Position numbers and translations under genes: made by a program. A DNA stretch of 64,000 bases from Solanum dulcamara (taxonomy: Eukaryota > Streptophyta > Magnoliopsida > Solanales > Solanaceae). Under the pieces are notes generated by a model. The model searched no databases, was not told the origin of the DNA, and was given only the letters and a program-made list of their open reading frames with translations. Below, piece by piece: positions 1 through 12,390 of the stretch (its first letter is position 1; the number at the start of each line of letters is the position of its first letter). The stretch spans positions 16,592,256 through 16,656,255 of the forward strand of contig NC_077248.1 in the NCBI RefSeq assembly GCF_947179165.1. Reading direction: 5' to 3'.

Positions 1-59
1 ATCACACAACATCCTCATCAACATAACCTCTTCATCATTCATTCTACATATGTTAAATA

Positions 60-147
60 ACCACCATTCACATCATTATTCACACCATCATCAAACATCA
101 TCATTCACATCATCATCAACCATCATCATTCACATCATTATCAAACA
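60..147. repeat. CAT/CAC-rich low-complexity tract
   Basis: Irregular repetition of cat, cac and atc triplets (atcatcattcacatcatc-type units) with no coding signal. It lies inside or next to the left-edge LTR and is probably a degenerate microsatellite. Confidence 0.7.
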
Positions 148-904
148 CTTTGCTCCAAAATTCTTATTTAATTGTATTCTCCATTAATAGAAACAAAAAT
201 GACATTCTAGCTCTACCAAGGTTTTCATTTCTTTTTATGTCATTCACATTCATAACTATCCCAATTCATTCTTCTCATTCCAATCAATACATATACACAA
301 AAAAAATATCAATCTAAACCTTAAGATAATTATGACAAAAGAAATCTCATCTTGGGTTCATGTGAATGAATACATGAATCCATACTCTCAATAAAACTCA
401 ACTCAAGAACATCATCAATACATATGAATTTGTATACAAAAATTTATTTGTAGTCAATAATACGAAAGATACTATTTAGTAATTCCAGTCATGAAAATCA
501 TCAATCAATTAATAGTAAAAAGAAAATCTTTCTATAATTTTGGAAAAATTCAAGAAAATTTTTATAGAAGTTTCAAACCATTCACAATCTTCATCCAATA
601 CATCTATGGGGCATATGGAAGAACTCAATCCATATTTTAGGTTAGTCTTACATACGATAGAGTAGATTTTGAAGAAACCTTGTTGTTGGGTCTTCAATGG
701 GAAGCTTGAATCCTTGAGCTTTTGAGGGCAAATCTTGTTGGAGATGATTTGAGAGAAGAGGGTGAAGGTTAGGGTTTCTTTGGAGGTGAGGAGGCTGAAA
801 AAAATGAGCCTAAAACATCCTATATTAGTGTATATATGTTTAGGGAAAATGTCCAAGTTGCCCCTCTTTAAAATCTGAAAAATTGGGCGAAAATATCTTG
901 TTGG

Positions 905-1057
905 TGCTATAGTGGCACGTCGCGCCACTGCAGCGCCAAGCCAAAATAGGCTTAAAATCCTGTACATATAATAGTGGCGCATCGCTCCAAGGACTAAACT
1001 ACTGAGGCTATTTTCTGGTGCTATAGTGGCGTCGGGCGCCACTGGAGCGCCAAGCCT
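905..1057. repeat. GC-rich dyad motif repeated three times in LTR
   Basis: Three diverged copies of a motif of the form gctatagtggc followed by gcgccactgcagcgcc lie at about 907-943, 969-993 and 1018-1055. Each contains the self-complementary pair gtggcg/cgccac. The tract is far richer in GC than the surrounding AT-rich DNA. Confidence 0.6.
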
Positions 1058-1470
1058 AAATTTCCTGCAGTGGTCGCCTAGGCCTGAAATTTCTACAGTA
1101 CTACTCGGTAGTAAAATAGTCATAACTTTTGACTCCGAACTCCAAAAATTGCAATCTTAGTGGAGTTGGAAAGAAGACTCAAAGACCTTTAATTTGGTAG
1201 GTCATGTTCCATCTATTTCATTATATTCTAGGATATATGGTCATTTGAAGTTGACCCTTATACTAACTCATCCGAAAATTTAATCGATTGGAATTCTTTG
1301 GACTTGGTTTGGTGTTAGAGATACTTATGACCCCTAAACACATCTAACACACTCAAAATACTTAGGAATTAATCCTAACTCATATATATAATTACAAGTC
1401 CTTCGGTTCAAATCTACACACATGTGGAGAAGTGTTCGAGTCTTTGCAAAACAATAATTGAGGTGTTACA

Positions 1471-4400
1471 GTAGAGTGCTTTGTCAAGCTTAAGCACGTG
1501 ATTTGGTTGATCAACATCTTCAAAACTAAGAGGTTATTTGAAATAAACTTCTTCTTTCAAGAATCCATTCAAAAATGCACTCTTGACATCTATTTGAAAC
1601 AATTTGAATTCCATAAACGTAGCAAAAACATTCAGAATTCTAATTGCTTCCATCCGGGTAACCGGAGCAAATATCTCATCGTAATCAATTCCTTCTTCTT
1701 GATTGTATCCATGAACATCTAGCCTTGATTTTTTCCTAGTTATTATACCATTTTTATCCATTTTATTATGGTGTACCCACCTAGTTCCTATGATGATTTT
1801 GTGAGAGAGATGAGAAACTAGGTGTCATACCTTGCTTCTCTCAAATTGATGAAGCTCTTCTTGCATAGAGTTTACCCAATCAGCATCCTTCAAGGCTTTC
1901 TTTGTATTTTTAGGCTCAATAGAGGACAAAAATGCTAAAAAAAGCCACCAGATTCCTAGTCTTAGACCTGGTATGCATTCCAGAATCCAATACTGAAACA
2001 AGATTATCCAGGAGATGAGAAGACTGATGCTTCCACCCTGGGTGATCTCATGGCTATTGATTAGTGGAAGTATTCGTCCCTTCATCATTTGACAAAGTCT
2101 TTTCAGATTGAGCTTGACTGTTATCCATGTTATCTATAGGCTGAATTGGTTCTTCTTCTCCTTAAGTTGAACCAGGTCCCTTCTTTGGTTCCTTATCTTC
2201 ATTTATTTCATCATCATTTTCATCTTTGTCATCCTGACCTTCATCACTTGCAACAATGTTGTCCCTCCAAACCTGCAGAAGCTCTTCAATCTCAGGATCA
2301 TCTTTATCCTTAGTATTATTTATTTTGTTAAATTCATCAAAGATAACATGGACATTTTATTCAATATACATTGTCCTCTTGTTGTACACTCGGTAGCTTT
2401 GCTGGAGGAGGAATACCCAAAAAATATCCCTTTATCGCTCTTGGGATCAAACTTACCCATATCATCCTTTCTATTATTCAACACAAAGAACTTGCACCCA
2501 AAGGCTCTGAGATAACTCAGCTTGGGCCTTCGGTTATTCAACAATTCATATGGAGTTTTGTTGAGTATTGACCTGATCATGCAATGATTAGTTACATAAC
2601 AGGCCATATATACTGCCTCAGCCCAAAAGTTCTTTGGCAGCTCAGAGTCAATCAGCATAGTTCTTGCAATGTCAATCAGGGTTCTGTTCTTCCTTTAAAC
2701 TACCCTATTTTGTTGTGGAGTCCTAGGAGCCAAGAAATTGTGATGTATTCCATTTTTTGCACAAAAGCTTTCCACCCTAGCATTTTCAAACTCTATTCCA
2801 TGATCTGACCTGATCCCAACTATCTTGCAGTTCAGCTTGGTTTGGATCATTTTTGCAAAGTTTATCAACACATCAGTTGTCTTATTTTTTCTTTTTAAGA
2901 ACATTGTCCAGGTAAACCTTGAGAAATCATCAATAATAATAAAAATGTACTTCTTTCCTCCTTGACTTTGTATCTCGATCGATCCACACAAATCCATATG
3001 AATGAGTTCAAGTGTTCTGGTGGTGCTTACCTCTTTCTTTATTTTGAAGGAGGTTCTAGTTTGCTTTCTTTTAACACATGCATCACAAACTCTGTTATTA
3101 GTAAAGTTCACCTTTGGAAGTCCTCGAACTAGGTCCCTAGTTACAAGATTGTTCAGCAAGGATGAACTAACATGTCCCAGCCTCCTATGCCATAATTCTG
3201 TACTTTCATCCTGAACTCTGAGACATGTTAAATTGCCTCCTTAAACAGAATTCAAATCAGCTACATACATGTTCTTACATCATCTTGCAGTCAAGAGTAC
3301 CTCTTGTGATGACATATTTGTGACAATACATTTCTCAGACGAGAATCTGACTTCATTTGCTTTATCACAAATTTGAGATACACTGAGTAGGTTGTACTTC
3401 AACCCATTTACATAGTACACATTTTCAATTGAATGCTCCAGTGACTTCCCAATTCTTCCAATGCCAAGAATATAACCCTTTTTTCCATTTCAAAACAAAA
3501 TACTTCCACCTTGAATAGCCCTGAGAGAGAGGAAATTTCCAGTCCTTCCAGTCATGTGCTTCGAGCAACCACTATCAATAAACCAGTATTGACTGCTTCC
3601 TCCAGACCTTTCCTACACAAAAGTTATGGATTAGATTTGGGAACCCATTTAAGTTTGAGCTCCCAGTATGTAGAAAGTGGTATGATCAAGGCTTTATTAG
3701 TCTAGTAGGGCAGCATCACCATCCTCATTGACTTATATGGACCTGGTGCCTTCCTCTGACTGTCTTTATGCAGGAGATACTCTGAAAAACCCTTTTTAGA
3801 TTTTTTCCATGCATCACAATTCTCTTTTAGATGATCATTTCTACCACAGTGAATGCATAGTAAGTTATCAGATATGGATACATACTTGCTATGTGGATTA
3901 AAAGGAGGATCTATGGTTTTGCATCCTAGACCCTTTCCACCATTATAACCTTGGTTAGTCAGATTTTCAAGTATTTTGGAAGATGTAGTCCATTTGAGAG
4001 ATTTGCTCAACTCTTCCTTGACCTGGACCAAATCCTTCTCTAGTTGGAGATTTCTTTCTAGGGCCATGGCTAATTTTAATTCAGAGTTTTTAAGGCTTTC
4101 TTCAAGTTCCAGCTCGACTCTATTAGCCTTACCCTTCAGTTTTACGTCTTCTTCAGGAATGCATCCCAGCATTTCCTTGACACTACTATTCTCAGCTCCC
4201 AACGACATAATAGTTTCTTCTAATTCAGACATTTGAATGACCAAGACAATTTTTCATCTTGAAAAATGTCAATGCTATTATTTAAGAAATCCTTTTCAAA
4301 GGTTAATTCACATAATGAATCAATCAAGACACATGCTAATTTTTTGAATTTTCTAAAAGCGTAGGCATTGATGTTAAGGTCAAGTAAGGTTACCTCTTCG

Positions 4401-5551
4401 TCTGCTTTATCATCAGATTTTCCCATAAAGGCAAACATGGAATTGAACATATCATCATCATCCTTCACAGCCAGCATAAATGTATCTTCAGGATGATCCG
4501 AATCCTCTGAGTCACTTGAAGAGTTTCCTAGTAGAGAAAGTTCTCTCTTCACTACATAGTCAGTTGCAGCTCTCTTTTTTAGTTTGTCAGGAGCTTGGTC
4601 CCTTCGTTTGTCTCTGTCACCCTCAATCTTGTCGTAGTTCCTATATTCTCCTTTCTGTATAGGACAGTCTCTGATAAAATGTCCAGTTTTTCTACAACAA
4701 TGATACAGGTCGGTGCCATTGTCAGCTCTGCTTGTGTTACCCCTTTTCATGAACCCTCCATGTTTCCTCATAATTTTGTGAAACCTTTAAGTTAAGTATG
4801 CCATATCCTGATCTTCTTTAGAGTCTTCACATTGAGGTACATTTAGAGATAAGGATTTTTCCTTATTTGTGTCTTTCCTAGAGTAATCTTGCTGCTTATT
4901 TAATTCATGGGTCTAAAGGTTTCTAATTAACTCATCCATGGTGAGAATATTCAAATCCTTTGCTTCTATGATGGCATCTACTTTGCTTCCCAGGACTTAG
5001 GAAGGATCTTGAGAATTTTCCTAACCTGTTTACTGGGATGGATGGGTTCACCTAGACACCGAAGTTCATTAGTGATAGAGGTGAACCTGGTATGCATCTC
5101 CTGAATAGTCTCCCCTTCCTTTATAATGAAGTTTTTATATTGAGTAGTTAACATGTCAACTTTTGACTCCTTCACTTGAGTAGTTCCTTCGTGAGAAATC
5201 CTTAAGCAATCCCAAATTTCCTTGGCAGATTCACATGCTAAAATTCGATTGTATTCATCAGGTCCTATTCCACAGACCAACAACTTTTTTGCTTTGTAGT
5301 TCTTCTCTATCTTTTTTCTGTCAGCTTTGTCATACACCTTTTGAGTTGTTGGTATAACTAGAGTAACCTCGCCTTCTTTAACCTTTTTTTACAGGCACGT
5401 AGAGTCCATCTAAAAAAATGTCTCATAGTTCGCTATCCTTTGCTATGAGAAAATTGTGCATGCGAGTTTTCCACCATCCATAAAACTGACCATTAACTCT
5501 AGGCGGCCTAGTGGCAGATTGTCCCTCTTCAAGATTAGGTAGAGCAACCAT
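1471..5551 (-). pseudogene. Copia gag-pol polyprotein, broken and truncated
   Basis: The ATG at 5551 opens a gag protein (MVALPNLEEGQS). Stops and frameshifts appear within about 50 codons. Recognisable parts in order are: gag helical region (5337-4978); first, imperfect CCHC knuckle (around 4700); acidic Ser/Asp-rich linker; intact knuckle CIHCGRNDHLKENC (around 3840); protease active site DSGCSKHMTG (around 3570); GAG-pre-integrase and zinc-binding HHCC (3190-3060); integrase core with catalytic Asp in LIHMDLCG and in the RSDHGIEF stretch, ending at PQQNRVV (2700); and the start of reverse transcriptase with KSAFLNG (1761-1471). The YVDD motif and RNase H would follow but are absent. The many stops make it inactive. 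Confidence 0.85.
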
Positions 5552-5601
5552 ATTTCAGTCCACAAGATCTTCTCTCGATGTTAGCTGTATAGAGAATATT
5601 T

Positions 5602-5613
5602 GCTCTGATACCA
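5602..5613 (-). other. Primer binding site (initiator-Met tRNA type)
   Basis: The minus strand reads TGGTATCAGAGC, the classic initiator methionine tRNA primer site of plant LTR elements. It lies two bases inside the LTR end at 5616. This fixes the element's orientation and its 5' LTR. Confidence 0.9.
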
Positions 5614-5615
5614 AT

Positions 5616-6429
5616 TGTTAGAATATATGAGTCCACTACATGAGTCAAGGGACCAGGTCCCTTGACACTGTCAGTTAATAGAATGCTCGAGTTAAGTGCA
5701 GAAAGTAAAATGACACACAATGTTTACGTGGAAAACATCCTTACTCAAGGGAGGAAAAACCACGATCTGACCCTCATGATTTAGCTGTTAATCTTCACTA
5801 AGGTGCAAGAGCAAAGTTAACTATTACAACCTATTATACCTAGTTACTAACCCTCTTCACCCCTTTTCTTGCAACACCACTATTACAAGCCTCAAGCCTA
5901 AGCAATGTAACTATTGCCCACTACACCACTATCTCTCAATGATATAGACTTTTCAAACACACTCCAAAACTAACTTAAGCAATGAAGTCATAGTAAAACA
6001 ATACATCTGCAAATAATCAAAATTCCTTTATACATCAGGAACTAATTTTAAAATATTACACATAAAACTAAAACTACAACACAGCTACAACGAAGAGTAT
6101 CTTAAGCAGCTCTATCAGGTCCCATGCAGCTTTTGTTGAAGTTCTTCTTTTCTTGAGAGAGCACCAACTCACGTTTTTGATTGTCAAATCTTAGAGAGAG
6201 AAACTTACTAAATTTGTTGTCCAAAGATTTTATATATACCTTAGAGATCCACAACCTAGGATACATTTGATTGGCTTCAGATTTGTTGTCTCTGTTGGTT
6301 CTACCAACCACAACAGAGGATGGAAGCTTTACAGCTAGCTAGTCTGCAACTTGACTTCCTCATAGGAACAGTTCGATCAAATCCGTGTATCATATCCTAT
6401 AGTTTGTTGATCATCAAAACTTCATAACA
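5616..6429 (-). repeat. Copia 5' LTR (814 bp)
   Basis: In plus orientation it starts tgttagaata and ends cttcataaca, giving TG...CA ends. It is set by the adjacent primer site on the left and by resumption of older Copia coding sequence on the right. No second copy is visible because the 3' end was lost. Confidence 0.8.
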
Positions 6430-6451
6430 GTTGTATATCCCACAGTAAAAG
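6430..6451 (+). mobile_element. Small exposed piece of the older plus-strand Copia
   Basis: These 22 bases lie between the minus-strand Copia LTR (ending 6429) and the Gypsy LTR (starting 6452). They encode the start of a Copia pre-integrase segment whose frame resumes at about 24432 on the far side of the 18-kb Gypsy insertion. The last five bases (aaaag) nearly match taaag at 24427-24431, the Gypsy target-site duplication. Confidence 0.7.
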
Positions 6452-7795
6452 TGTTACAACCCCGGCCCATCATGACTGGCACCCACACTAACCCTCCGGT
6501 GGAAGAATCATTCTTATAAACCAAGCTAACAACACTTGTGAGATATAAACAATTTAAGATTCGCAAGCAAGTTTAATCAATAAGAAAGACTAAGTTCCCT
6601 TATACCCAGAAAATAATATAGTCATCAAACTTAACATGCAAAAATATTGTAGGAACTGAAAGTCAATCGTACCAAAACTCTAAACATCGAACAAGTCTAG
6701 AAAAAGGAATACAATCCCTAAAAGAAAATTATTAAAAATTAACAAATGTTTGAACATCTAAGTCCCAAAAGAAGAACTAGAAACAAAGAGAGAGAGTTCA
6801 CGACAACCTGCAAGAATAGCTCACCCATTCAACTCGAACACTATCACTCCTCTAGGAGAGGTCTCTCCGCCAACAGTTTATTGGTAGGATCACGTGATTA
6901 GCCAGTAAGCGGATCATGGACAAGTAAACTCAACATAATAAGCACATATATACAGAATAACTTAACTAGTGCCATCATAAACAATACTTAGCAAGACCAC
7001 AGTTCAATAACCTCAACATCATATAACTTCATATAAGGGTCCTCTCATAGGACCTACAAATACTTATTTTGTGTCGTAACGTGACACCCGATCCAAGGTT
7101 CATATCGGAATGTGACACTCGATCCAATTTATATGTCGGAATGTGACACCCGATCCCAACATACAAAACAACTATAATTACATTCAGTATTCAATATTAT
7201 GTTACCAAGAACATGTTCATCACAAAGTAGGCCAGCAAGTGATCATTTCACATAAACTCTAGCATGTTTTACTATTCATATACATATATGCATGTCATGA
7301 AACACATATGGGAAACAAAACCATCACCTACCTCGAATTTAAGCTTCAACAACCTTCAAGATCAAGAGTTTTTCCTTTCTGGGTTCGTTCCGCTTGTTCT
7401 TGGTCTAAAAACAGTAAATACATATAAAGAATCAACAAGATGGCCTAACTATCATAAAAAATAACACAATTCTCATTGTAGGCCAAACCCATGATCCTAA
7501 TCCGATCCTAGGACTATTTTCCACCCTTACCCACCGACCAAAACCCTCCAACAATAATCACTCATCCTAGTTTATGAGTATTTGGAATCGAAGGATGAGT
7601 TTATGGAGTAAAATTTGTACCTTAAACATGGAAATCTGTGGAAAATTGATGAAAATTGACCTAGGTTGGCTCTGTCATTTTAGGAATAGTTTTTACAGAA
7701 TGAAACCATTTTGGGGATTTTTCCCATCTAAATTTTTGACCGTCCCACTCTAGCGGGACCCATCCCGCTCTGGCGGAATATGCAAAAACAGTAAT
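6452..7795 (-). repeat. Gypsy 3' LTR, distal part
   Basis: Aligns by eye with 22623-24085 of the intact LTR: same tgttacaacccc/tgtcacgacccc start, the cggaatgtgacacccgatcc sub-repeats (7075-7160) and the gcgggacccatcccgc block (7755-7780). It lacks about 75 bp present in the other copy near 23000-23080. It breaks off at about 7795, where the nested element begins. Confidence 0.85.
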
Positions 7796-8903
7796 TGTAA
7801 TTCTTCGTTTCATAAATAATAGGATTATTATTCATTTATTGTCATTGTAAATTTGAATAGTCACACTATTTTAAAAGTTATCAACAAATGTACATAATAT
7901 ATCACTATAATTTATTCTTTACAACATAGTATATCTTCCAAAATATCGATTATATTTTTTATTTTTTTATTTTTTTGTGTTATATATCGATACATATTAT
8001 CGTTACATTAATTATACTTTTAGCACAGTCCGCAGATATAGAAAGTCAGAACAGCTGACACCAAATTTTGGCTTGATATTTTCGAAGTTCATACTTTTTA
8101 AGTATTTTATTTGTTAAATAGTTCAAAAGTATATTTTTACGATTTTAAATCAATTTATCTATAATTATCCTTAGATTAGGCCATAAATACTTACATAAAG
8201 AAATTTAATTGATTTAACTATTTAATCAGTTAATTCACATTTTTAGACAATATTAAATAATTTTTTTCCTTTAAATTATTTTTCATAATTTATCCTCACA
8301 TTGATATTGTAAATTAAAAATCTTATTTGAGAATACTTTTTTTTCTTCTATAAAAGAAATATTTTTTCTCTCACACATTACAAAAAGTTTTTTTTATATG
8401 GTAAAAGAGTTCTTTTTTTATATATTAATAAAGGGCAATTATTTTAATATTACACAAAAATTACCTTTTTTTTTATACATTTATATCATCTTTCTCATAT
8501 TTTCATACACATAGTTGACGATAATATACATTACTTACTTGGTACATACTCTTTTATACATATGTTTTTATACAATTTTAGTAAATATTTCTTTATATAT
8601 AGGTATGTTATACTTGTAAATAATAATTTTATATCCTCCCTTTTTGATAAATTAAGTCTAGCCAGGTACCACATTTTGTGTATTTCGAAAGATGTCTAAC
8701 ACCTTCCCTTTGGAATAATGTAAACCATTACCTAGAATCTAAATTGGTTTTTCGTACATTGAAACGTGAGTCATACAAGTCATGCATCAAATAGGTTTTC
8801 TTATTTTTCTTAATAAATTAGATGGCGACTCTATACAATAATTAAATCTTTTAGAGTCTATAAATTGTGCTTTATCTAATCTCAGTAAAAATAGGGCATA
8901 ACA
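7796..8903 (+). repeat. LTR1 of nested element, truncated and internally deleted
   Basis: Matches LTR2 from about 14605 onward. It then jumps at about 8178 from the sequence equivalent to 14942 to that equivalent to about 16415, so some 1.47 kb of LTR2 is absent. The LTR start (tgttgacaccc in LTR2) is missing too, along with roughly 35 bp of the Gypsy target. It ends gggcataaca at 8903. Confidence 0.75.
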
Positions 8904-8906
8904 GTG

Positions 8907-8923
8907 TGGCGACTCTGTTGGGG
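8907..8923 (+). other. Putative primer binding site
   Basis: tggcgactctgttgggg lies three bases after the LTR1 end. It starts with TGG, complementary to a tRNA CCA end, and looks like the PBS class used by Ogre/Tat elements (tRNA-Arg in some). The tRNA species was not checked. Confidence 0.6.
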
Positions 8924-11900
8924 CATAAATCCATGTTTTAACCATTATAGACTCAATTTTTCAATTGAGGGAGGTATTTCTATTCATATTTTTTTTACAT
9001 GTCAATTTTTTTAAAATATATTTTTTGATTCTTTTCGCACACTGTGAATTGTGTATTTTATACATAAATTTGTGTTCATTATTTACACATAAATTCTTTA
9101 CATTATTACCAATTTTTTAATTCATTATTTATTTATAGACCGTAGCTGTATATTTATTGGCACTATATTTGTTTGTCACTTCATTTCTATCGAGTTCTGA
9201 TGGTACACTATCCCACACTGAACATGCGATGAATTATCATGCACTTTTCCAAAATCTTTTCAAACTCCTTAGTTTCAGAGTCAGCGTGTTTAGATTACTT
9301 CGCATCGTCTTGCAGTTGTCTGAATATTCTTTATCAACTTAGGAGAATTTACTTTTAAAAACCTTAGGCCGTCCTTCATATAGCTTCGATCGATACTTGA
9401 GTCAAATGAATTTCTATATTTATTTATTATATTTTTATTTGATACATATTTTGCATATTCTATATTTTATCTTATATTTATTGCACATTCTTTAGTTGCA
9501 CATATATACTTTACACATTATTTTTAGTCTCGCCCACGTTGTTCAATGATTTTGGTTGACTTATGTTGAGCTTGGAATAACTTTTTTTTCAATACTTCAC
9601 ATTCATTTCACTCTCTACGACTGTCTTTCAGAGTCATATCATTTTTTTACATCTATTTTTATCTTTAAGATCGTTCTTTTGAAATTTACAATCTAGTTCA
9701 AGAATTATTAACATTATCCTGTACATTCTTTACATTCTAGAAATATATAAGTTCAGAGCTGAACTTTAACTCATAGCTTCACTTTTTTTTAAAAACAATC
9801 ATTAATCCATAGTAATCATACAAAACATACATAGATACGTTTATGTCTGAACTGCATTTTGACCTAATTCTTATCATAGTAAAATACATAGGCAACCCTG
9901 CATAAAGGTTCATTCTTTCACTATTTCAAAATAATTTCTTCAGAATTTAAAAACTTGGGGCAAAGTTTTTTTTTGAAACAGTTCAAATACGCTCTCCAAA
10001 GTTCTGCTAAGAGCGCAAATCAATAATTCTCTCAAATCCAAATCTCCCTGACATCAGTTTCAATATTGACCTTATATTCAAACCTTCACTCGGCTTTGAT
10101 CCCAAAACATAGGACATAAGTTTTTTTCGAGCATTGTAGATTATAAAATATGGAGTTTCGGCCTTCACTTTCAAAATCAAGAATTCAACACTCCCTCAAT
10201 CATTCAATCTTTCTGATAGCGGCAAAGGAGGAACAATATCAACCTTGAAACTAATGGAGAATCACACTAATATTCGATTTCAAATTGGGCACTTGACCGC
10301 ATGAATTAACTGTAATCCCTCTTAGTCTTATGATCTAAGAGCGACTTTAATACTTTGTTATTTGACTCTTACAGGTTAAATGATCCCTCAACTTCACATG
10401 AGATAATATCGGACCTCTAATGTTTTGAGGCATCAATATATAGTGGGGCAGACAAATTAGGAGAGTTTTTGATCAAACATTCACATTTTTTATATATGTT
10501 ATTTTTATGAATTCCTTACTTTCACTCATTTCTCATATTTCTATAGAAGAACCAACCCCACTTGTAGGTGGGGATGGTCACAATAATTCACAATCATAAG
10601 GGCATCTAAGAAACAACACCAATAAATGCCCTCGCAAACAACTGAAAGGCCACAACATGTCGTCTCCAACAACAATTGGAGATGATCACAATAATGATCA
10701 CCCTATAAGAAATTGGGAGATCACAACAATAATCATCCCACAAACAGTTGGGAGACACTCTCTCATCAAGGATGTCGCCAACACCCAGCATACGAGGCAT
10801 CGCTTCGAGTTTTTCTATATCTTTGGCATTAATTTGGAACATATTTTTATATTTGATAAATATCTTTAGTTTTTGTCTTACATTATTCCTAGAGGTGAAT
10901 TATTTTTTAATTATTTTTTTCTTTTTTCTACACATATATTTGCTACCGTATTTTCATGTACTATATGTAGGTAACCCTCTCAATGAGATACATAAGAAAA
11001 TTCTTCTTGAGTTCGGTACTCATTACAATATATATATTTGCTTGCTTAGCACTTATACTATAGTTGTCTGAACTACGCAAAGCTGATTCTTATTTTCTAC
11101 AAGATACGTAGGCAACCCTCATTTGGGTTTGGTCCCATTATTTTCAAAAAAAAGGAATTAAAGTTTGAATTTGATTGGTACCAACATAGTTAGGAGTGTG
11201 CATGAGAAAGAAATACTTTGTATGATGGAGATGATCAACTTCATGGTAAACCATAGATTCTTTTAGTATCTCTTAATTGTACCTTAATGACACTTGAGAA
11301 AATTCTCTTGCATACATCTAATACAAGAGCGACATCAACCTTATTGTTTCATGTGCATTTGTGTGGTGAGCCTTAGATTAATTTATTACATTGCACTGTT
11401 GATCTAGAACTTGGCCTAAATATTTATTGAGGCAAAATTATGAGTAATGTTTGATTTGAAAAATGATTGTAGTCCTTCTTTGACCCATTTGTGTCCTTTA
11501 AAGCCTACCAAATGATATTAATCCTAAGCATGCTCCACTTTGAGCCTAAGCCTTTTCTTTGGATATCCACATTTTAGCCTATATCCTTTCTGAATGTTTA
11601 TATGCACTATTTCTCTCTCTCTTGGCCTGACCTTTTTGAGAAAGTTGAAAATTTCTCACAAGTTCAAGCAGACAAAATTGCAACAAAAAAAGAAGAATAC
11701 TCCAAATAAACAAGAGAAACTTCAAAAAATGCTGAGAAGGGAAAAGCTCAGACAAGTTAAGCTTCAAAAGAAGTCCAAAAGTACGCAAGAAAGGGACAAA
11801 AATGAGGATCAAGCCCTAAAAGCATAAGAACATTGAAAGCGCAAATTCAGTGCAATGCTCAAGAAGGAATTAAGTCACTTTTATCCCAAATTACTATCCT

Positions 11901-12390
11901 ACCCTTCTCTAAGCCTATATTACAAGCCAGTAACAAGCCCTACAAGATTTTATTTCAAATGTTCTCACATTAGTGGAGATTTACATGAAAGTCAAACCTA
12001 TGGTATCACAATTGCATACATGAATATCTTTTTGATCGTGAGCATACTTTCCAAAATGTCCTAAAATTAAAATATTCAAATATGTGAAAATTAGGATTTT
12101 CTTTGTGGTGAGGGAACTTGAAACATGAGGGACATATATAGTTCAAAACATTGTTTGAAATAAGATGAAGAAATCGTGTCGAACTTAGGTATGTTTGAGG
12201 TACCACTTGGAACTATAGGAATTACTTTGATGTTGATCTTGGTTAGCTGAGAAAAGACGGTGGAATTCTTATGCACAATACTAATTGTTGATACCAACTG
12301 AAGTTAAGATGTGATTCTTTTATTTTAACTTTTCAATATTTCTTATATACTCATGTTGTTCACCTCCTGATACGGTCATTTTAAATTCAA

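Larger units (their letters stand above)
1..1470 (-). mobile_element. Gypsy-type LTR, truncated by window edge
   Basis: Read on the minus strand this block begins with TGTAACACCTC at 1470, a typical Gypsy LTR terminus, exactly where the Copia reverse transcriptase reading frame to its right stops. The junction is clean: Copia codons run up to base 1471 and then become unrelated sequence. No coding homology is seen inside. A 204-codon open frame at 509-1123 on the minus strand is low-complexity LTR sequence and is not called a gene. The other end of the LTR and the body of the element lie left of the window, so its size and family are unknown. The LTR identity rests on the terminus and on the interruption; a second copy is not visible here. 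Confidence 0.6.
1471..6429 (-). mobile_element. Copia LTR retrotransposon, 3' end lost
   Basis: Minus-strand element with its 5' LTR at 5616-6429, a tRNA primer site at 5602-5613 and a decayed gag-pol down to 1471. RNase H and the 3' LTR are missing because a Gypsy-type LTR cuts the reverse transcriptase at 1470. On the right its LTR ends at 6429, directly beside sequence that encodes part of an older plus-strand Copia polyprotein, so this element inserted into that one. Protein motifs, including two CCHC knuckles and a DSGCSKHMTG protease site, suggest a SIRE- or Tork-like Copia lineage. The lineage is a guess from motifs only. Confidence 0.85.

Noticed and set aside
509..1123. 204-codon open frame on the minus strand
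   Set aside because: It lies in the left-edge LTR, is rich in repeated APVAPDATIAP-like words from the GC-rich dyads, and has no domain or family likeness.
10606..11071. Short overlapping frames in the nested LTR element
   Set aside because: No retroviral or other domain, inconsistent frames, AT-rich composition.
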